64,000 nucleotides of DNA from NCBI RefSeq assembly GCF_021654285.1, contig NZ_JAKFZS010000011.1, forward strand, positions 142,340 to 206,339, written 5' to 3'. Origin of the DNA: Pseudoalteromonas luteoviolacea. GTDB lineage: Bacteria > Pseudomonadota > Gammaproteobacteria > Enterobacterales > Alteromonadaceae. A program made the position numbers and the translations under genes. This document shows positions 26,452 through 36,663 of the stretch, piece by piece (position 1 is the first letter of the stretch; each line of letters begins with the position of its first letter). Below the pieces are notes generated by a model that was not told where the DNA came from, did not search any database, and saw only the letters and a list, made by a program, of their open reading frames with translations.

Positions 26452-29133
26452 ATGAGTGTAAAGCGCATCGGTCAGTTTTTTAATCCCAAATCGGTTGCAG
26501 TCATCGGCGCCTCCAATAACCCAAACAGGGCTGGCAATGTCGTCATGAAAAACTTGCTACAAGGTGGGTTTAAAGGGCCTATTATGCCAGTCACACCAAA
26601 ATATACAGCGGTCAATGGTGTACTTGCCTATTCGGATATAGAGCAGCTGCCCTGTATCCCAGATCTTGCCATTATATGCACGAATAAAGCCACCCTTTGC
26701 CAACTCATAAATGCACTCGGTACACTTGGCTGCAAACACGCCATTATCGTCGCTGCTGGATTAAACAATGAAGAAAAAAATACCTTAAGGCACTGCGCAC
26801 AACAAGCCGAGGTGACCCTACTTGGAAGTAACAGCTTAGGGCTCATCTTGCCGCATATTGGTTTAAATGCCAGCTTTTCACACACAGTAGCGAAACCGGG
26901 TAAACTCGCATTCGTATCGCAATCGGCTGCAGTTTGCTCAACCATTTTAGACTGGGCGAAGAACAAGCACATTGGCTTTTCTCATTTTGTCTCTGTCGGG
27001 GACTGCCTTGACATCGACTTTGATGAGCTACTTGATTATTTAGCACGAGACAGTAAAACCTCAGCCATTTTGCTCTATATCGATAACATCAAAGACGTAA
27101 GACGCTTTATCTCCGCAGCTCGCGCAGCTGCGTTCAACAAGCCAGTTATCGCAATAAAAACAGGTAGAACTATTGCCGGCGCGCGCGCAGCATACAATCA
27201 CACAGGCGGTAAAACGTCAGATGACGCGGTCTACGATGCCATGTTTCAACGTGCTGGGATGCTGCGCGTAAACGATTTACGAGAGCTGTTTGCAGCCACG
27301 CAAACACTTGCCCTCCACCCCAAATTACTCAAAGTCGAACACCTAACAATCTTAACCAATGGTGGCGGCCCAGGGATAATGGCTGTCGATACCCTATTGA
27401 TGCGATCAGGTAAGCTTGCAAAGCTCAGCGACAAAACCATAGAAGCCCTTAACAATATTGTGCCTCAATCATCTCAAACTGATAATCCGGTCGATATTTT
27501 TGGCGACTCGTCACCTGAACGTTACCAGAAAGCTTTGGAAGTTTTATTAAAAGCCGATGAAGTTAAAAATTTACTGATCATTCATACGCCTTCAGCACTG
27601 GCACCCAGTTCAGCATATGCCAAGATCATCGCACAAACGCTAGAAAAACTGCCCAAGATGGCCAGACCGTTTGTAATGACTAACTTTATGGGGGAGGAAG
27701 CCGCACGTTCCGCCAGAGATATTTGCGTACTGAGTAACATACCAACATATCGAACGCCTGAAGGGGCAGTCAGTGCCTTTATGCACCTGATCACCTATCG
27801 CCGTAACCAAAAGCACCTGACGCAAACCCCTGAGTCCATCATTCAAGACGAGTTAATCGATAGCCTTGCTGCAAAGCAACAAATCAATCATTACTTGCGT
27901 GCAGGGCATCAATATTTATCAACCCACTCAGCGAGTCAAATCCTTAAAAGCTATGGGATTGATTGTATTCAAACCGAAGTCGCCCTCACCCCGAGTGAAG
28001 CCAAAGAGCAAGCAGAAGCCATTGGTTTTCCTGTCGCATTAAAGTTACTGAGTGCGGCCATTCCGTCTAAATCAGAGGTCGGCGGCGTGGTGCTCAACCT
28101 AAACGATGGAAACGAAGTGGAGCAAACCGCTTTTTCTATGCTGCTTCGAATAAAAAAATCATATCCTGATGCAGAAATAGAAGGCTTTTCTCTACAAAAA
28201 ATGGCATCTAGAGCCGGTACACAAGAACTGCGCATTGCGATAAAAACAGAACCTGATGTTGGGCCAGTGATTCTACTGGGGGAAGCCGGTACAGGCCTGA
28301 ACTTCTCTCAAGCTGCTGTTGCACTTCCCCCTTTAAATATGAATTTGGCTAAATACCTCATCGCCGCAGCCCATGACAAAGGCGTTTTAAAAGAACGTAC
28401 TTTGCCAGATAAAGTCGATAAATATCGACTGTGTGCCCTACTCACTCGGGTGTCTCAAATGATCATCGAGCAACCTGATATACATAGCCTTGAGCTCAAC
28501 CCTATTTTGGCAAGCTCTGGACAGTTTTTAGTACTAGATGCACAGATAGGTCTATCGTCATATCAGCCCAAAGCACATCGTAAACGCTTAGCCATTAAGC
28601 CATACCCCAAAGAACTGGAACGCCAAATTACACTCAAAAATGGCCAGCAAGTTACACTTAGACCGATAAGACCTGAAGATGAGCGCCACCATCAAGAGTT
28701 TGACCAATCACTTACAAAAGAAGATAGGTATAAGCGCTTTTTTGGCCAGTTACCACAGTTTACCCACGACCAATTGGCTAAGATGACACAAATTGATTAC
28801 GATCGCGAAATGGCATTTATCATTAGTGAACGACATAAAAGCACGTTTCGTACACTGGGTGTTTCGCGAGTCTTGATGGACCCAGACAACACGCAGGCTG
28901 AGTTTTCTGTCATAGTGCGCTCGGATTCTCAAGGCCTAGGCTTGGGGAAAATACTGATGAGCGCAGCCATTGATTACTGCAAAGAAAAAGGTGTCGACAC
29001 GATTGAAGGGATCACCTTGTTTGAAAACACGGGTATGATAAATTTAGCAAAACACCTAGGTTTTAATGTCAGAAGAGACTTTGAAGAGGGCGCTGCGATT
29101 ATGACGATGCCGCTTCAAGCAACTAATCCGTAG
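26452..29133 (+). CDS. ADP-forming acyl-CoA synthetase fused to GNAT acetyltransferase (Pat/YfiQ type)
   Basis: Protein lysine acetyltransferase of the large Pat/YfiQ class. Order: CoA-binding Rossmann domain (about 8-105), succinyl-CoA synthetase-like domains with phospho-histidine motif AYNHTGG (H250), ATP-grasp subdomain (about 495-720), and GNAT domain (about 730-890) with the acetyl-CoA motif SQGLGLGKIL. In Enterobacteria such proteins acetylate metabolic enzymes such as acetyl-CoA synthetase, and their synthetase half is catalytically inactive but regulatory. Here the His is retained, so activity cannot be excluded. GGAG precedes the ATG. The K+ channel gene follows after 9 nt. Confidence 0.88.
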   Translation: MSVKRIGQFFNPKSVAVIGASNNPNRAGNVVMKNLLQGGFKGPIMPVTPKYTAVNGVLAYSDIEQLPCIPDLAIICTNKATLCQLINALGTLGCKHAIIVAAGLNNEEKNTLRHCAQQAEVTLLGSNSLGLILPHIGLNASFSHTVAKPGKLAFVSQSAAVCSTILDWAKNKHIGFSHFVSVGDCLDIDFDELLDYLARDSKTSAILLYIDNIKDVRRFISAARAAAFNKPVIAIKTGRTIAGARAAYNHTGGKTSDDAVYDAMFQRAGMLRVNDLRELFAATQTLALHPKLLKVEHLTILTNGGGPGIMAVDTLLMRSGKLAKLSDKTIEALNNIVPQSSQTDNPVDIFGDSSPERYQKALEVLLKADEVKNLLIIHTPSALAPSSAYAKIIAQTLEKLPKMARPFVMTNFMGEEAARSARDICVLSNIPTYRTPEGAVSAFMHLITYRRNQKHLTQTPESIIQDELIDSLAAKQQINHYLRAGHQYLSTHSASQILKSYGIDCIQTEVALTPSEAKEQAEAIGFPVALKLLSAAIPSKSEVGGVVLNLNDGNEVEQTAFSMLLRIKKSYPDAEIEGFSLQKMASRAGTQELRIAIKTEPDVGPVILLGEAGTGLNFSQAAVALPPLNMNLAKYLIAAAHDKGVLKERTLPDKVDKYRLCALLTRVSQMIIEQPDIHSLELNPILASSGQFLVLDAQIGLSSYQPKAHRKRLAIKPYPKELERQITLKNGQQVTLRPIRPEDERHHQEFDQSLTKEDRYKRFFGQLPQFTHDQLAKMTQIDYDREMAFIISERHKSTFRTLGVSRVLMDPDNTQAEFSVIVRSDSQGLGLGKILMSAAIDYCKEKGVDTIEGITLFENTGMINLAKHLGFNVRRDFEEGAAIMTMPLQATNP

Positions 29134-29142
29134 TTAAAAAAC

Positions 29143-30090
29143 ATGAGCTTAACGCTAAGACAAAAAACGGCAGCCATATTGGAAGGCAGCGGTAAATACC
29201 GCAAAATTGCCCACAGCTTAGATATATTTCTAATCGCTTTAATTATTTTTAATGTGGTCGCGATTGTCTTAGAGTCCGTGCCTGACTTAGCAAGTCAATA
29301 TTATTCCGCGTTCTTCTATATTGAGGTAATATCCGTCGGTATTTTTTGTATCGAATATTTACTGAGATTATGGTGTTGTGTCGATAAGCTCAACTTTAAA
29401 GACGATAACAAAAGTCATTTTGCTATTCGATTGAAGTATATCCGCTCCCCCCTTGCTGTCATTGATTTAATCGCCATTTTACCTACCTTATTGATGGTGT
29501 TTTTTACGTTCGACCTCAGGTTTTTGCGCGTCGTCAGGTTAATGCGTATTTTTAAGCTTACTCGGTACTCTCGAGCAATGCAGTTACTTCTGGCAGCATT
29601 TAAGGAAGAAGCCAGCTCGTTAATGGCGGCTTTTTTTATTATGTCGCTCGTCTTGATTGTTGCATCATGCGGCATTTATCTCATTGAGCACGATATTCAA
29701 CCTGACAAGTTTGGTTCGATCCCCGCTGCTATGTGGTGGGCAATGGCAACACTGACAACAGTAGGGTATGGAGATGTAGTGCCAATTACACCATTAGGGC
29801 GCTTTTTCGGCGGCGTCATTACACTACTCAGTATGGGCATGGTGGCCATTCCGACTGGATTATTGGCATCGAGCTTTGCCGATCAATTGCGTAAACGCCG
29901 AGATGCCTTTCATGAAGCGGTATTACATGCGTTGGTTGATGGTAAGTTAGACGATGCTGAAGCTGAGCATCTAGAAGCACTCAGGCTAGAATTGGGCCTC
30001 AGTGCCTCTGAGGCCAATCAAGCAATTAAACTGATGACCTCAGAGCGAGCACAAAGCCTTTACTGTCGTCACTGTGGCGAGAAGCTCTAG
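29143..30090 (+). CDS. Voltage-gated-type potassium channel
   Basis: Six-helix ion channel subunit of the Kv type. The selectivity filter TVGYGD is at 206-211. The S4-like helix with regularly spaced arginines, RFLRVVRLMRIFKLTRYSR, is near 126-144. S1 lies near 26-44. A C-terminal cytoplasmic tail of about 65 residues ends in CRHCGEKL, a single CxxC pair, probably not sufficient by itself for a metal site. It follows the acetyltransferase gene by 9 nt and its stop overlaps that of the convergent EAL gene by 4 nt. Probably tetrameric in the inner membrane. Confidence 0.9.
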   Translation: MSLTLRQKTAAILEGSGKYRKIAHSLDIFLIALIIFNVVAIVLESVPDLASQYYSAFFYIEVISVGIFCIEYLLRLWCCVDKLNFKDDNKSHFAIRLKYIRSPLAVIDLIAILPTLLMVFFTFDLRFLRVVRLMRIFKLTRYSRAMQLLLAAFKEEASSLMAAFFIMSLVLIVASCGIYLIEHDIQPDKFGSIPAAMWWAMATLTTVGYGDVVPITPLGRFFGGVITLLSMGMVAIPTGLLASSFADQLRKRRDAFHEAVLHALVDGKLDDAEAEHLEALRLELGLSASEANQAIKLMTSERAQSLYCRHCGEKL

Positions 30091-33000
30091 CTTTCAAACA
30101 TCTCTTGCCAAGAGTTCGCCATTAAGTGTGCAATCATGTCACCTGGCAGCGCTGGACTAAACAAATAGCCTTGAAAGCGCTCACAGCCAAGCATTCGTAA
30201 AAACTTAAGCTGATCGATATTCTCTACTCCCTGAGCAATACAATCTTTACCCAAGCTATGAGCAAGGGATAACGTTGAATGAATAATGCTTTCATGATCC
30301 TGGTTATTACCGATGTCGGTAATAAAGCCTTCATCAATTTTTATTGTGCTCACTGGGAACTGAGTCAAATACATCAAAGACGAGTATCCAGTACCAAAAT
30401 CATCCATAAATACACGACACCCTAACGCATTCAGTGCCAGCATTCGTTCTATAGATTGCGCGACATTTTTCATCATAACCGACTCAGATATCTCAAATAC
30501 CAAACACCTTTCGGGTAGGTGAGTTTTCGCCAGTGCTGCCCTTATGCCCTCAACAAACCCATTGGAGTGTAAAAACTGTGCAGGTAAATTAACTGAAATA
30601 TAAAGCTCCGGCCATGACAAATGCCACACCTTCAGCTCAATTAAGGCTCGCTCAATCGTCTGTAAAATAACGTCGTTCCCCAGCCCTGTTTTCTCAGCCG
30701 CCGCTGCAAACTCTTCAGCACTGACATTAGGATCATCAGGCCATCTGAGCATCACTTCAAATCCTTCAATATGGCCTTGCGTCGCGTTTAAAATCGGCTG
30801 GTAATAGTTGCATAGTTGATCGTCATTGAAGATTACACTTAAACGTCGTTCCACTTCTATATTACGTCTTACTTGTTGATTAATATCTTGATGATAATAC
30901 TGATAGTGGCTTTGCGGATTTTTCTTTGCATGGCTCAAAGCAATTTCCGCAGCTTGATTTAGCTCAAACGCATCACTGGCATCATCAGGGTAGAGTGAAA
31001 TACCAACATGGACATCAATGTGCACATCTTGCTCATGAACGCGCATCCCCTCTTCAAAGCGTGCCACCAAACATTGTGCATAGCGAGTCACTGCATCTAC
31101 ATCGTCAAGGTGTTCCATTAGAATGTAAAAGTCTCGCTCCTGACCGATCGCTAGACTGTCCATTTCCCTAAAGCAGCACTGCAATGTTTTGGCTGCTTGA
31201 CGGATCACAGCCAGCACAAAATCATCACCAAATGTATCTGCTAAACGTTGCAGGCGACCAAATTTAATCGCCAGAATGGCCAAGGATTGCAGTGACTCTT
31301 CGCTTTGCTCTATGCCATGCTGTACCCTGTCCATAAATAGAACTTTGTTTGGCAATTTCGTAAGCGCATCATAGTTTGCAAGTTGATAAAGCTCTTTTTC
31401 GGTACGCTTTTGCTTGCTGATATCGGTCAAAACAATAATGTAATTTTGGCCCAAAGTTGCGGTCACTTTCACAAGTACATGACGTATCTCACCACTTGGT
31501 AAACGCAACACCTCCTCGGCACTATGATATTCCCCTTCTGCCAGTTTGCTCATTGCCCTTAAATAATGTAATCGCACATGGCGCTCTAATCCCAGACTCA
31601 CACTGGTACTAGACGTCGGGTTTGCCTCAACCCCAAACGCATCTTGAAGTGCTTTATTACATGCCAGAATTCGAAAACGCTTATCAAAAATCATAACCCA
31701 ATCTCGGGTCTGTTCAAAAGCTTCACCAAATAATGCGGCGCGTTCTTCAAATACTCGCTCTCGCGTCAAGTTAGTGTAGGTACCTGCAACGCGCATAGGC
31801 ACTGCCTCTCGCCACGCCATCACCTTGCCGTAATCTTTATACCAGCGCCACTGACCAACTCTATTACGCAGTCGATAAGTACAGTCAATATACCCTTTTG
31901 CAGTGGAGACAAACTCCAACCACTCTATGCGAAATAAAGCCCTATCCTGAGGATGAATAAGCTCTAAATAATCATCTAGGTTTATATACTCATTTTTATA
32001 ACCAAGCTCGTTCACCAAGCGAGGCTGATATACTAGGTTAGAGCCAGATTGCCAATCCCATACGCCCGAGTTACTGCCTTCCAAAGCCATTTTTAAACGT
32101 GTTTCACTATTGCGAGTTTCTTTATGTGCTTCCATTAATAGTTGCGCGACGCGATTTTTCCTGTGCACCCAAAGCGCAAATAGCGCACTGGCTAAAATAA
32201 GATAACATGCCAGCGCTAACGGTGAGCGCCAAATCGGATACTTAACACGAATATGCAATTCTGCTGGCTCTGTATAATCACCTGTAAGCGGATCTTTAGC
32301 CCATACTTTTAAACGATAATTACCAGGGTTTAGTTTAGGAAAGACGACTCGATTACTGTTACGGCTCAATATTCTCTGCTCACCCGACAGCTGATATTCG
32401 TAAACAATACGCTCTTGGGCGGTAAATGCCATGGCAGAAAACGACACTTCTAACCCAATATCATCGTGATTAAGCTCAATCGACGAGAAGGTCTTTAGCC
32501 CCGCAGGTTTTAGCTCTCTCGACATCAAATCTACGTTAGTGACATTGACACGTGTTAGCAGTGGTCTATTTGGCCGATTAACTTCTGGGTCAAAAATGGT
32601 GATCCCCTGCAGTGAACCATAGGCAATGTGACCATTTTTTAACTTTACAGAAGACCCGCTATTAAATTCGTTGCTCATCAAACCGTCGTTTATGGTAAAG
32701 CCTTGCAAATGAAAATTATCTGGGTCTAAGCGCCATATGCCTTGGTGAGACGACATCCAAATCATTCCCTCTTTGTCTTGCTGCATTTCATACAAAATAA
32801 AATTCGTCACAGACAGAGAGTCTGTAGGAAGCGGCAATGGTTTATAACCATCGGCGGTCAAGCGAACTAAACCATGTGTCGCAAACGATAGCCATAACAC
32901 GTTATTTTTGTCTATCGTGTAACTTAGTAAGTCGACAGCTGATTGCTTGTGCGCTTTAGGCACCTGATATATTTGTGTGAGCTTTTGCTTTAAGTGGTCA

Positions 33001-34541
33001 TATCGGAATAATCGACCTTCACTGTAAAAAACAGGTTGAGTGGGGTGGCTCAACAACGGTGGAAAAAAACCATAACTCAAAAAAGGATCAAATTGCGCAA
33101 AGCTATCTCCCAAAGGCTCTAGTATGCCGTTGTTCATATTAAACAAATAAAAGCCCGAATTACCATCAACAAAATACAAAAAGCCAGGTTCAACCAGCGC
33201 AGCCCCTTTTACAAAGCCTGAAAGTATCTCCGTAGACTCTGGGTTTTGTGCCCTTGGCCGAGAAATCTTTTCAGTCTTAGGGTCAAAAACAAACAAACCA
33301 CGATTACTTATCAGCCATAATTTGTTTTTAAATGGGAATAAATCAAAAATAGAGTATTCGGGTAAAAAACTCTCTCCCATATATCCTTGCAATAAAGGTT
33401 TCGCTTCTCGTGTAGTAGGATCATATCTAGTTAACCCATCTCTAGTAGCTGCCCAAAGATAGCCTTGAAACTCTACAATGCCCCACACTGCACCATGTGA
33501 AAACTCCCCGATCACTGAATCATTTTGAACGTTATCAAAGATGTGGTTATCCGGTGGTAAATAGAACGCGCCATCTGTGCGAGTAGCTGCCCAAACACCG
33601 CCATTATTATCTTCGTTTAAATGAATAATGCTACTGTCAGAGATCGAGAAACGGCTTTGAGTCAAACGCTTATCAGGTTCGACTTCGCCGGTCTTAGGAT
33701 CAAACCGCATGAGTCCTTTATCAGTGCCGAGCAATAAATACGCCTGCTGCTTCAACATATGCCAAACATTAAACTCTTCTAGTATCGTTTTGTATGTTGG
33801 TGTAGCGTCGAAGTTTTTCTGCAACTCACCAATATCTAGCTGGTATAAGCCAAGCACTGCGCCCACCAGTAAAGTAGAGTCATCTAGTAAGGTTAAAGAT
33901 TTTGTATTATGTTGAAACGGATGCTCGGGGTTATCAATATGTTTTATCGGCTTTAAGCGCGCACTGGGAATATGGTAGGCGAATAGATGTTCCGTAGTCG
34001 CAATATAGAGTATGTCTTCAAATTGCAATAACGAGCGAACTAAGCTTCGATCATTCATCCCTGGAATAGAAATAACCTCAGTGATGAGGCCTGTATCTTT
34101 GTTCAAGACAGAGACATTTTTTGTTCTCCCAAGCCACAATTCATTGGGACTTTTTTCTAGCATTTGAAAAACACTATTTTGGATGTAGTCTTGCTCAGAA
34201 GAAGGGGCTTGAATGTATTGACGATATAAATCGAATTCTGGATGATAACTAAATAAACCCGCTCGGCCTGATGCTATCCAAATTTTGCCAGCAGGATCTT
34301 GATAGATACGGTCAATTTGCATTTTGTCCAAGGCTTTGTTAGGACCCATGACTTCAAGAACTTGATATCCATCATAGCGATTTAACCCGCCCTCTGTAGA
34401 TAACCAAAGGTAGCCTTTTTTATCGAATAGTAATGTATTTACATAGCTTTGTGATAAGCCTTCTGCAGGAGAAATGCGAGACACTTGTCCATGACACAAT
34501 ACGCTGAAAACCAAGATTAGCAAAGCAATTAGATAGTTCAT
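30087..34541 (-). CDS. Two-component-type propeller sensor with PAS, degenerate GGDEF and atypical EAL domains
   Basis: Very large sensor (1484 residues). Signal peptide at 1-17; regulator-type propeller repeats (LSTEGGLNRYDG, IWIASG, WLGRTKN) to about 680; Y_Y_Y domain about 685-765; one membrane helix near 773-792; PAS-type domains about 810-1045; GGDEF-like domain about 1050-1215; EAL-like domain about 1225-1480. The GGDEF motif is lost (AIGQERDFYIL near 1130). The EAL domain keeps DDFGTGYSSL and KIDEGF, but EAL itself reads EVM and the AEGVE motif reads AQGVE, replacing a catalytic glutamate. It may be a c-di-GMP-binding or scaffolding protein. I start at the ATG at 34541, which overlaps the GNAT stop as ATGA. 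Confidence 0.88.
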   Translation of the reverse strand: MNYLIALLILVFSVLCHGQVSRISPAEGLSQSYVNTLLFDKKGYLWLSTEGGLNRYDGYQVLEVMGPNKALDKMQIDRIYQDPAGKIWIASGRAGLFSYHPEFDLYRQYIQAPSSEQDYIQNSVFQMLEKSPNELWLGRTKNVSVLNKDTGLITEVISIPGMNDRSLVRSLLQFEDILYIATTEHLFAYHIPSARLKPIKHIDNPEHPFQHNTKSLTLLDDSTLLVGAVLGLYQLDIGELQKNFDATPTYKTILEEFNVWHMLKQQAYLLLGTDKGLMRFDPKTGEVEPDKRLTQSRFSISDSSIIHLNEDNNGGVWAATRTDGAFYLPPDNHIFDNVQNDSVIGEFSHGAVWGIVEFQGYLWAATRDGLTRYDPTTREAKPLLQGYMGESFLPEYSIFDLFPFKNKLWLISNRGLFVFDPKTEKISRPRAQNPESTEILSGFVKGAALVEPGFLYFVDGNSGFYLFNMNNGILEPLGDSFAQFDPFLSYGFFPPLLSHPTQPVFYSEGRLFRYDHLKQKLTQIYQVPKAHKQSAVDLLSYTIDKNNVLWLSFATHGLVRLTADGYKPLPLPTDSLSVTNFILYEMQQDKEGMIWMSSHQGIWRLDPDNFHLQGFTINDGLMSNEFNSGSSVKLKNGHIAYGSLQGITIFDPEVNRPNRPLLTRVNVTNVDLMSRELKPAGLKTFSSIELNHDDIGLEVSFSAMAFTAQERIVYEYQLSGEQRILSRNSNRVVFPKLNPGNYRLKVWAKDPLTGDYTEPAELHIRVKYPIWRSPLALACYLILASALFALWVHRKNRVAQLLMEAHKETRNSETRLKMALEGSNSGVWDWQSGSNLVYQPRLVNELGYKNEYINLDDYLELIHPQDRALFRIEWLEFVSTAKGYIDCTYRLRNRVGQWRWYKDYGKVMAWREAVPMRVAGTYTNLTRERVFEERAALFGEAFEQTRDWVMIFDKRFRILACNKALQDAFGVEANPTSSTSVSLGLERHVRLHYLRAMSKLAEGEYHSAEEVLRLPSGEIRHVLVKVTATLGQNYIIVLTDISKQKRTEKELYQLANYDALTKLPNKVLFMDRVQHGIEQSEESLQSLAILAIKFGRLQRLADTFGDDFVLAVIRQAAKTLQCCFREMDSLAIGQERDFYILMEHLDDVDAVTRYAQCLVARFEEGMRVHEQDVHIDVHVGISLYPDDASDAFELNQAAEIALSHAKKNPQSHYQYYHQDINQQVRRNIEVERRLSVIFNDDQLCNYYQPILNATQGHIEGFEVMLRWPDDPNVSAEEFAAAAEKTGLGNDVILQTIERALIELKVWHLSWPELYISVNLPAQFLHSNGFVEGIRAALAKTHLPERCLVFEISESVMMKNVAQSIERMLALNALGCRVFMDDFGTGYSSLMYLTQFPVSTIKIDEGFITDIGNNQDHESIIHSTLSLAHSLGKDCIAQGVENIDQLKFLRMLGCERFQGYLFSPALPGDMIAHLMANSWQEMFES

Positions 34542-34963
34542 GCGTGCACATTCCCTTGAAAACACATCGCGATAATTTCTCGTCCTTGTTTGGTATAACT
34601 CTCAAACATTTGCCGAAGCTTATTCGACAACTCCTTTTCATCTATCACTATAAAGTTAAGCTTTGTGTACAGTGGGACAACCTCTTGATATGCGAAAGTA
34701 TAAACACAAGACTCTTGCTCAATGGCTGCCTGTAACAGCTGCTTAGCAACCCCTTTTCCTCGGTATGCTTGGTCGACGAAAACAGTTGATAAAAACGTCT
34801 CTTGTTCGATTGCTTGCAACCGACAAGCGGCTATCAAACTTGAGTTCTTAACCACCCACACAGCATCTTGCTTAGTTGCTCTTCCACGAACTCTGTTAGC
34901 CTGATAAAACTTATTTACTAATGGCGTCTGAATCGCAGGCAAACAAAAACAACTCAATTGCAT
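34538..34963 (-). CDS. GNAT family N-acetyltransferase
   Basis: Small acetyl-CoA-dependent acetyltransferase, 141 residues. The acetyl-CoA pyrophosphate loop is in DQAYRGKGVAKQLLQAAIE (RGKGVA), and VVPLYTKLNF is the usual C-terminal strand and helix. Its stop overlaps the start of the propeller/EAL gene (ATGA), and it begins 2 nt after the preceding small gene, so the three genes form one tightly packed operon. The substrate is unknown. Confidence 0.85.
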   Translation of the reverse strand: MQLSCFCLPAIQTPLVNKFYQANRVRGRATKQDAVWVVKNSSLIAACRLQAIEQETFLSTVFVDQAYRGKGVAKQLLQAAIEQESCVYTFAYQEVVPLYTKLNFIVIDEKELSNKLRQMFESYTKQGREIIAMCFQGNVHA

Positions 34964-34965
34964 AA

Positions 34966-35169
34966 CTAAACTAACATAAGTCCCAAATATTGCTCAAATT
35001 TTGCTTTTAACGTATCGCGCTCTGACAAAGGGCGGCTATTAATTGCGTCGTATATTGCCTCACGAGTATTTTTTCCGCGCTTAATTTGATAAGCCCAAAA
35101 TGACGCTTCATACTCTAGTTGAATTTGATATTTTTCCGCTCTGGAGAGATTACACAGATTATAAGACAT
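34966..35169 (-). CDS. Small conserved protein, DUF3283-like
   Basis: A 67-residue soluble protein rich in charged residues. Its pattern (LCNLSRAEKYQIQLEYEASF, then YLGLM at the end) resembles DUF3283 proteins of Vibrio and relatives; this is from memory of the family, not from a search. I start at the ATG at 35169; an upstream in-frame TTG is less likely. First gene of the operon with the GNAT and propeller/EAL genes. No function is known. Confidence 0.65.
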   Translation of the reverse strand: MSYNLCNLSRAEKYQIQLEYEASFWAYQIKRGKNTREAIYDAINSRPLSERDTLKAKFEQYLGLMLV

Positions 35170-35325
35170 CGAACTGTACAATTATTGAAAATTATAAAAA
35201 CAGTGTATCATATATGTACTAGACAACGGCAGTATTGAATTACAAAGTTAATTATTAGAGTGTAATAATTGAGGTTTTACGAACTAGAAGCACACTCAGC
35301 AACACTGTAATTTAGGGAGAACTCT

Positions 35326-36006
35326 GTGGGGCATATCAAAATTTTATGGATTTTTTTACTATCATACTGCTCTGTTACTCAGGCAAAAACGCTCTACTTC
35401 AATCGCCCTGCTGACACTCCCCAAGCACGCTATGTCGTTGAATTACTTAGCTTAGCTTATAACGACATTGGCCACAAATTAGAACTCATTGATTTTGAAT
35501 TACAAAGCGCATTAGTTGCCGCAAATGAAGGTGAGCTTGATGGGCAGCTCGGGCGTATTGCGGGTGTAACAGATAGCTATGCAAATCTACTCCATGTCGA
35601 TTTCCCCCTCTACTCTTTCAATCTACAGCTGCTCAGTCACTGTACTACTTGTGCATTTAAAGATATTGAGTCTTTGGTCGTACAAAGTGGCTATCTCGTC
35701 GCTTATCAATACATGATGGAAAATCGTTATCAAGGAGAACTGCTGGAAGTTAAAAGCAGTGCGGCACAGTTAAATTTGTTGATGCAAAAAAAAGTACAAG
35801 GCGCGCTCATTGTAGACTTTCACTTGCGTGAACATTTGCCTTATATGGACATGGAATCAATCAAAATTGAAGACTTAATGACCATAGACAGCTACCACTA
35901 TCTTCACCATAAGCATGCAGAGCTCATCCCCAAATTAAAAGAGACATTAGAAAAGTTAGAAAAAAAAGGGATTATCAAGGTTTTAAAAGCTAAATATCGA
36001 ATTTAA
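35326..36006 (+). CDS. Periplasmic solute-binding-like protein
   Basis: A 226-residue protein with a signal peptide (cleavage probably after QA at 21-22). The mature part resembles small bacterial extracellular solute-binding proteins of family 3 (RPADTPQARYVVELLSLAYNDIGH at the start of the first lobe, LDGQLGRIAG in the middle), without a linked permease or ATPase. Such stand-alone proteins are abundant in Alteromonadales and may be sensors. The start is a GTG at 35326, chosen because AGGGAGA lies 6 nt upstream. Its 3' end overlaps the convergent DUF1289 gene by 17 nt. Confidence 0.75.
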   Translation: MGHIKILWIFLLSYCSVTQAKTLYFNRPADTPQARYVVELLSLAYNDIGHKLELIDFELQSALVAANEGELDGQLGRIAGVTDSYANLLHVDFPLYSFNLQLLSHCTTCAFKDIESLVVQSGYLVAYQYMMENRYQGELLEVKSSAAQLNLLMQKKVQGALIVDFHLREHLPYMDMESIKIEDLMTIDSYHYLHHKHAELIPKLKETLEKLEKKGIIKVLKAKYRI

Positions 36007-36244
36007 ACAAATCATCTTGTCCTTGTGACGTGCTGCTAACACTATCCGACTGCTTTTTCGCCATCACACGTTTTTTTCGGCGCTGGCATAGATCTACAAC
36101 CAGCTTTTTTTGATGTTCTGTCATTTTATTCCAACAAAAGCGCTCCTCTCGGCTGCGAAAACAGCCCTTACAATAACCGCGATTGTTCACTTCACAGATC
36201 CCCTGACACGGACTTGGGATTGTGAATATCTCTATTTGTTCCAT
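35990..36244 (-). CDS. DUF1289 domain protein
   Basis: Short protein (84 residues) with the DUF1289 cysteine pattern PSPCQGICEVNNRGYCKGCF (four cysteines in about 16 residues), followed by the typical W and basic segment; probably binds a metal. I start at the ATG at 36244 (MEQIEIFTIPSPC) rather than at a TTG four codons upstream. It overlaps the 3' end of the binding-like protein gene. No function is established for the family. Confidence 0.82.
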   Translation of the reverse strand: MEQIEIFTIPSPCQGICEVNNRGYCKGCFRSREERFCWNKMTEHQKKLVVDLCQRRKKRVMAKKQSDSVSSTSQGQDDLFKFDI

Positions 36245-36256
36245 ACTAAGGGTCAA

Positions 36257-36643
36257 CGATCAAATCTGTACATAAAGTGGCCACATCAATCAAAATACTA
36301 CCTAACTTGGCGCTTTAATAAAATACTAGTTGAAATATCATAAACTAGCTAAAGCTTGTGAGTATGAAGAGAAGGCAAATAAAACAAGCGACCTATCGGC
36401 CACTATCAAGCTACTAAATTAGCAATGATATCGATTTCTCAGTGCTTAATTTATAAGCTCGTCATTGATTACATTTTTAAATACACTCAACAATTTAATT
36501 TCCATACTAAATTCTGAATCTATAAACTCCATTAAACAGCAGTTTCCTTTGCTCCATAAATTGCTTGTTAGTTATACTGAGCATGAACTATTCGAAATCA
36601 GATAGTTACGGTTTTTTTGTTTTTAAATAAATAAAGAGAAAGA
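36257..36643. other. Intergenic region without recognisable gene
   Basis: About 390 bp of AT-rich DNA between the DUF1289 gene and the secreted small protein. I see no promoter, terminator or small open frame that I can defend. GAGAAAGA at its right end could serve the ATG at 36644. Confidence 0.4.
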
Positions 36644-36663
36644 ATGAAAAAATCAGTTTTAGG

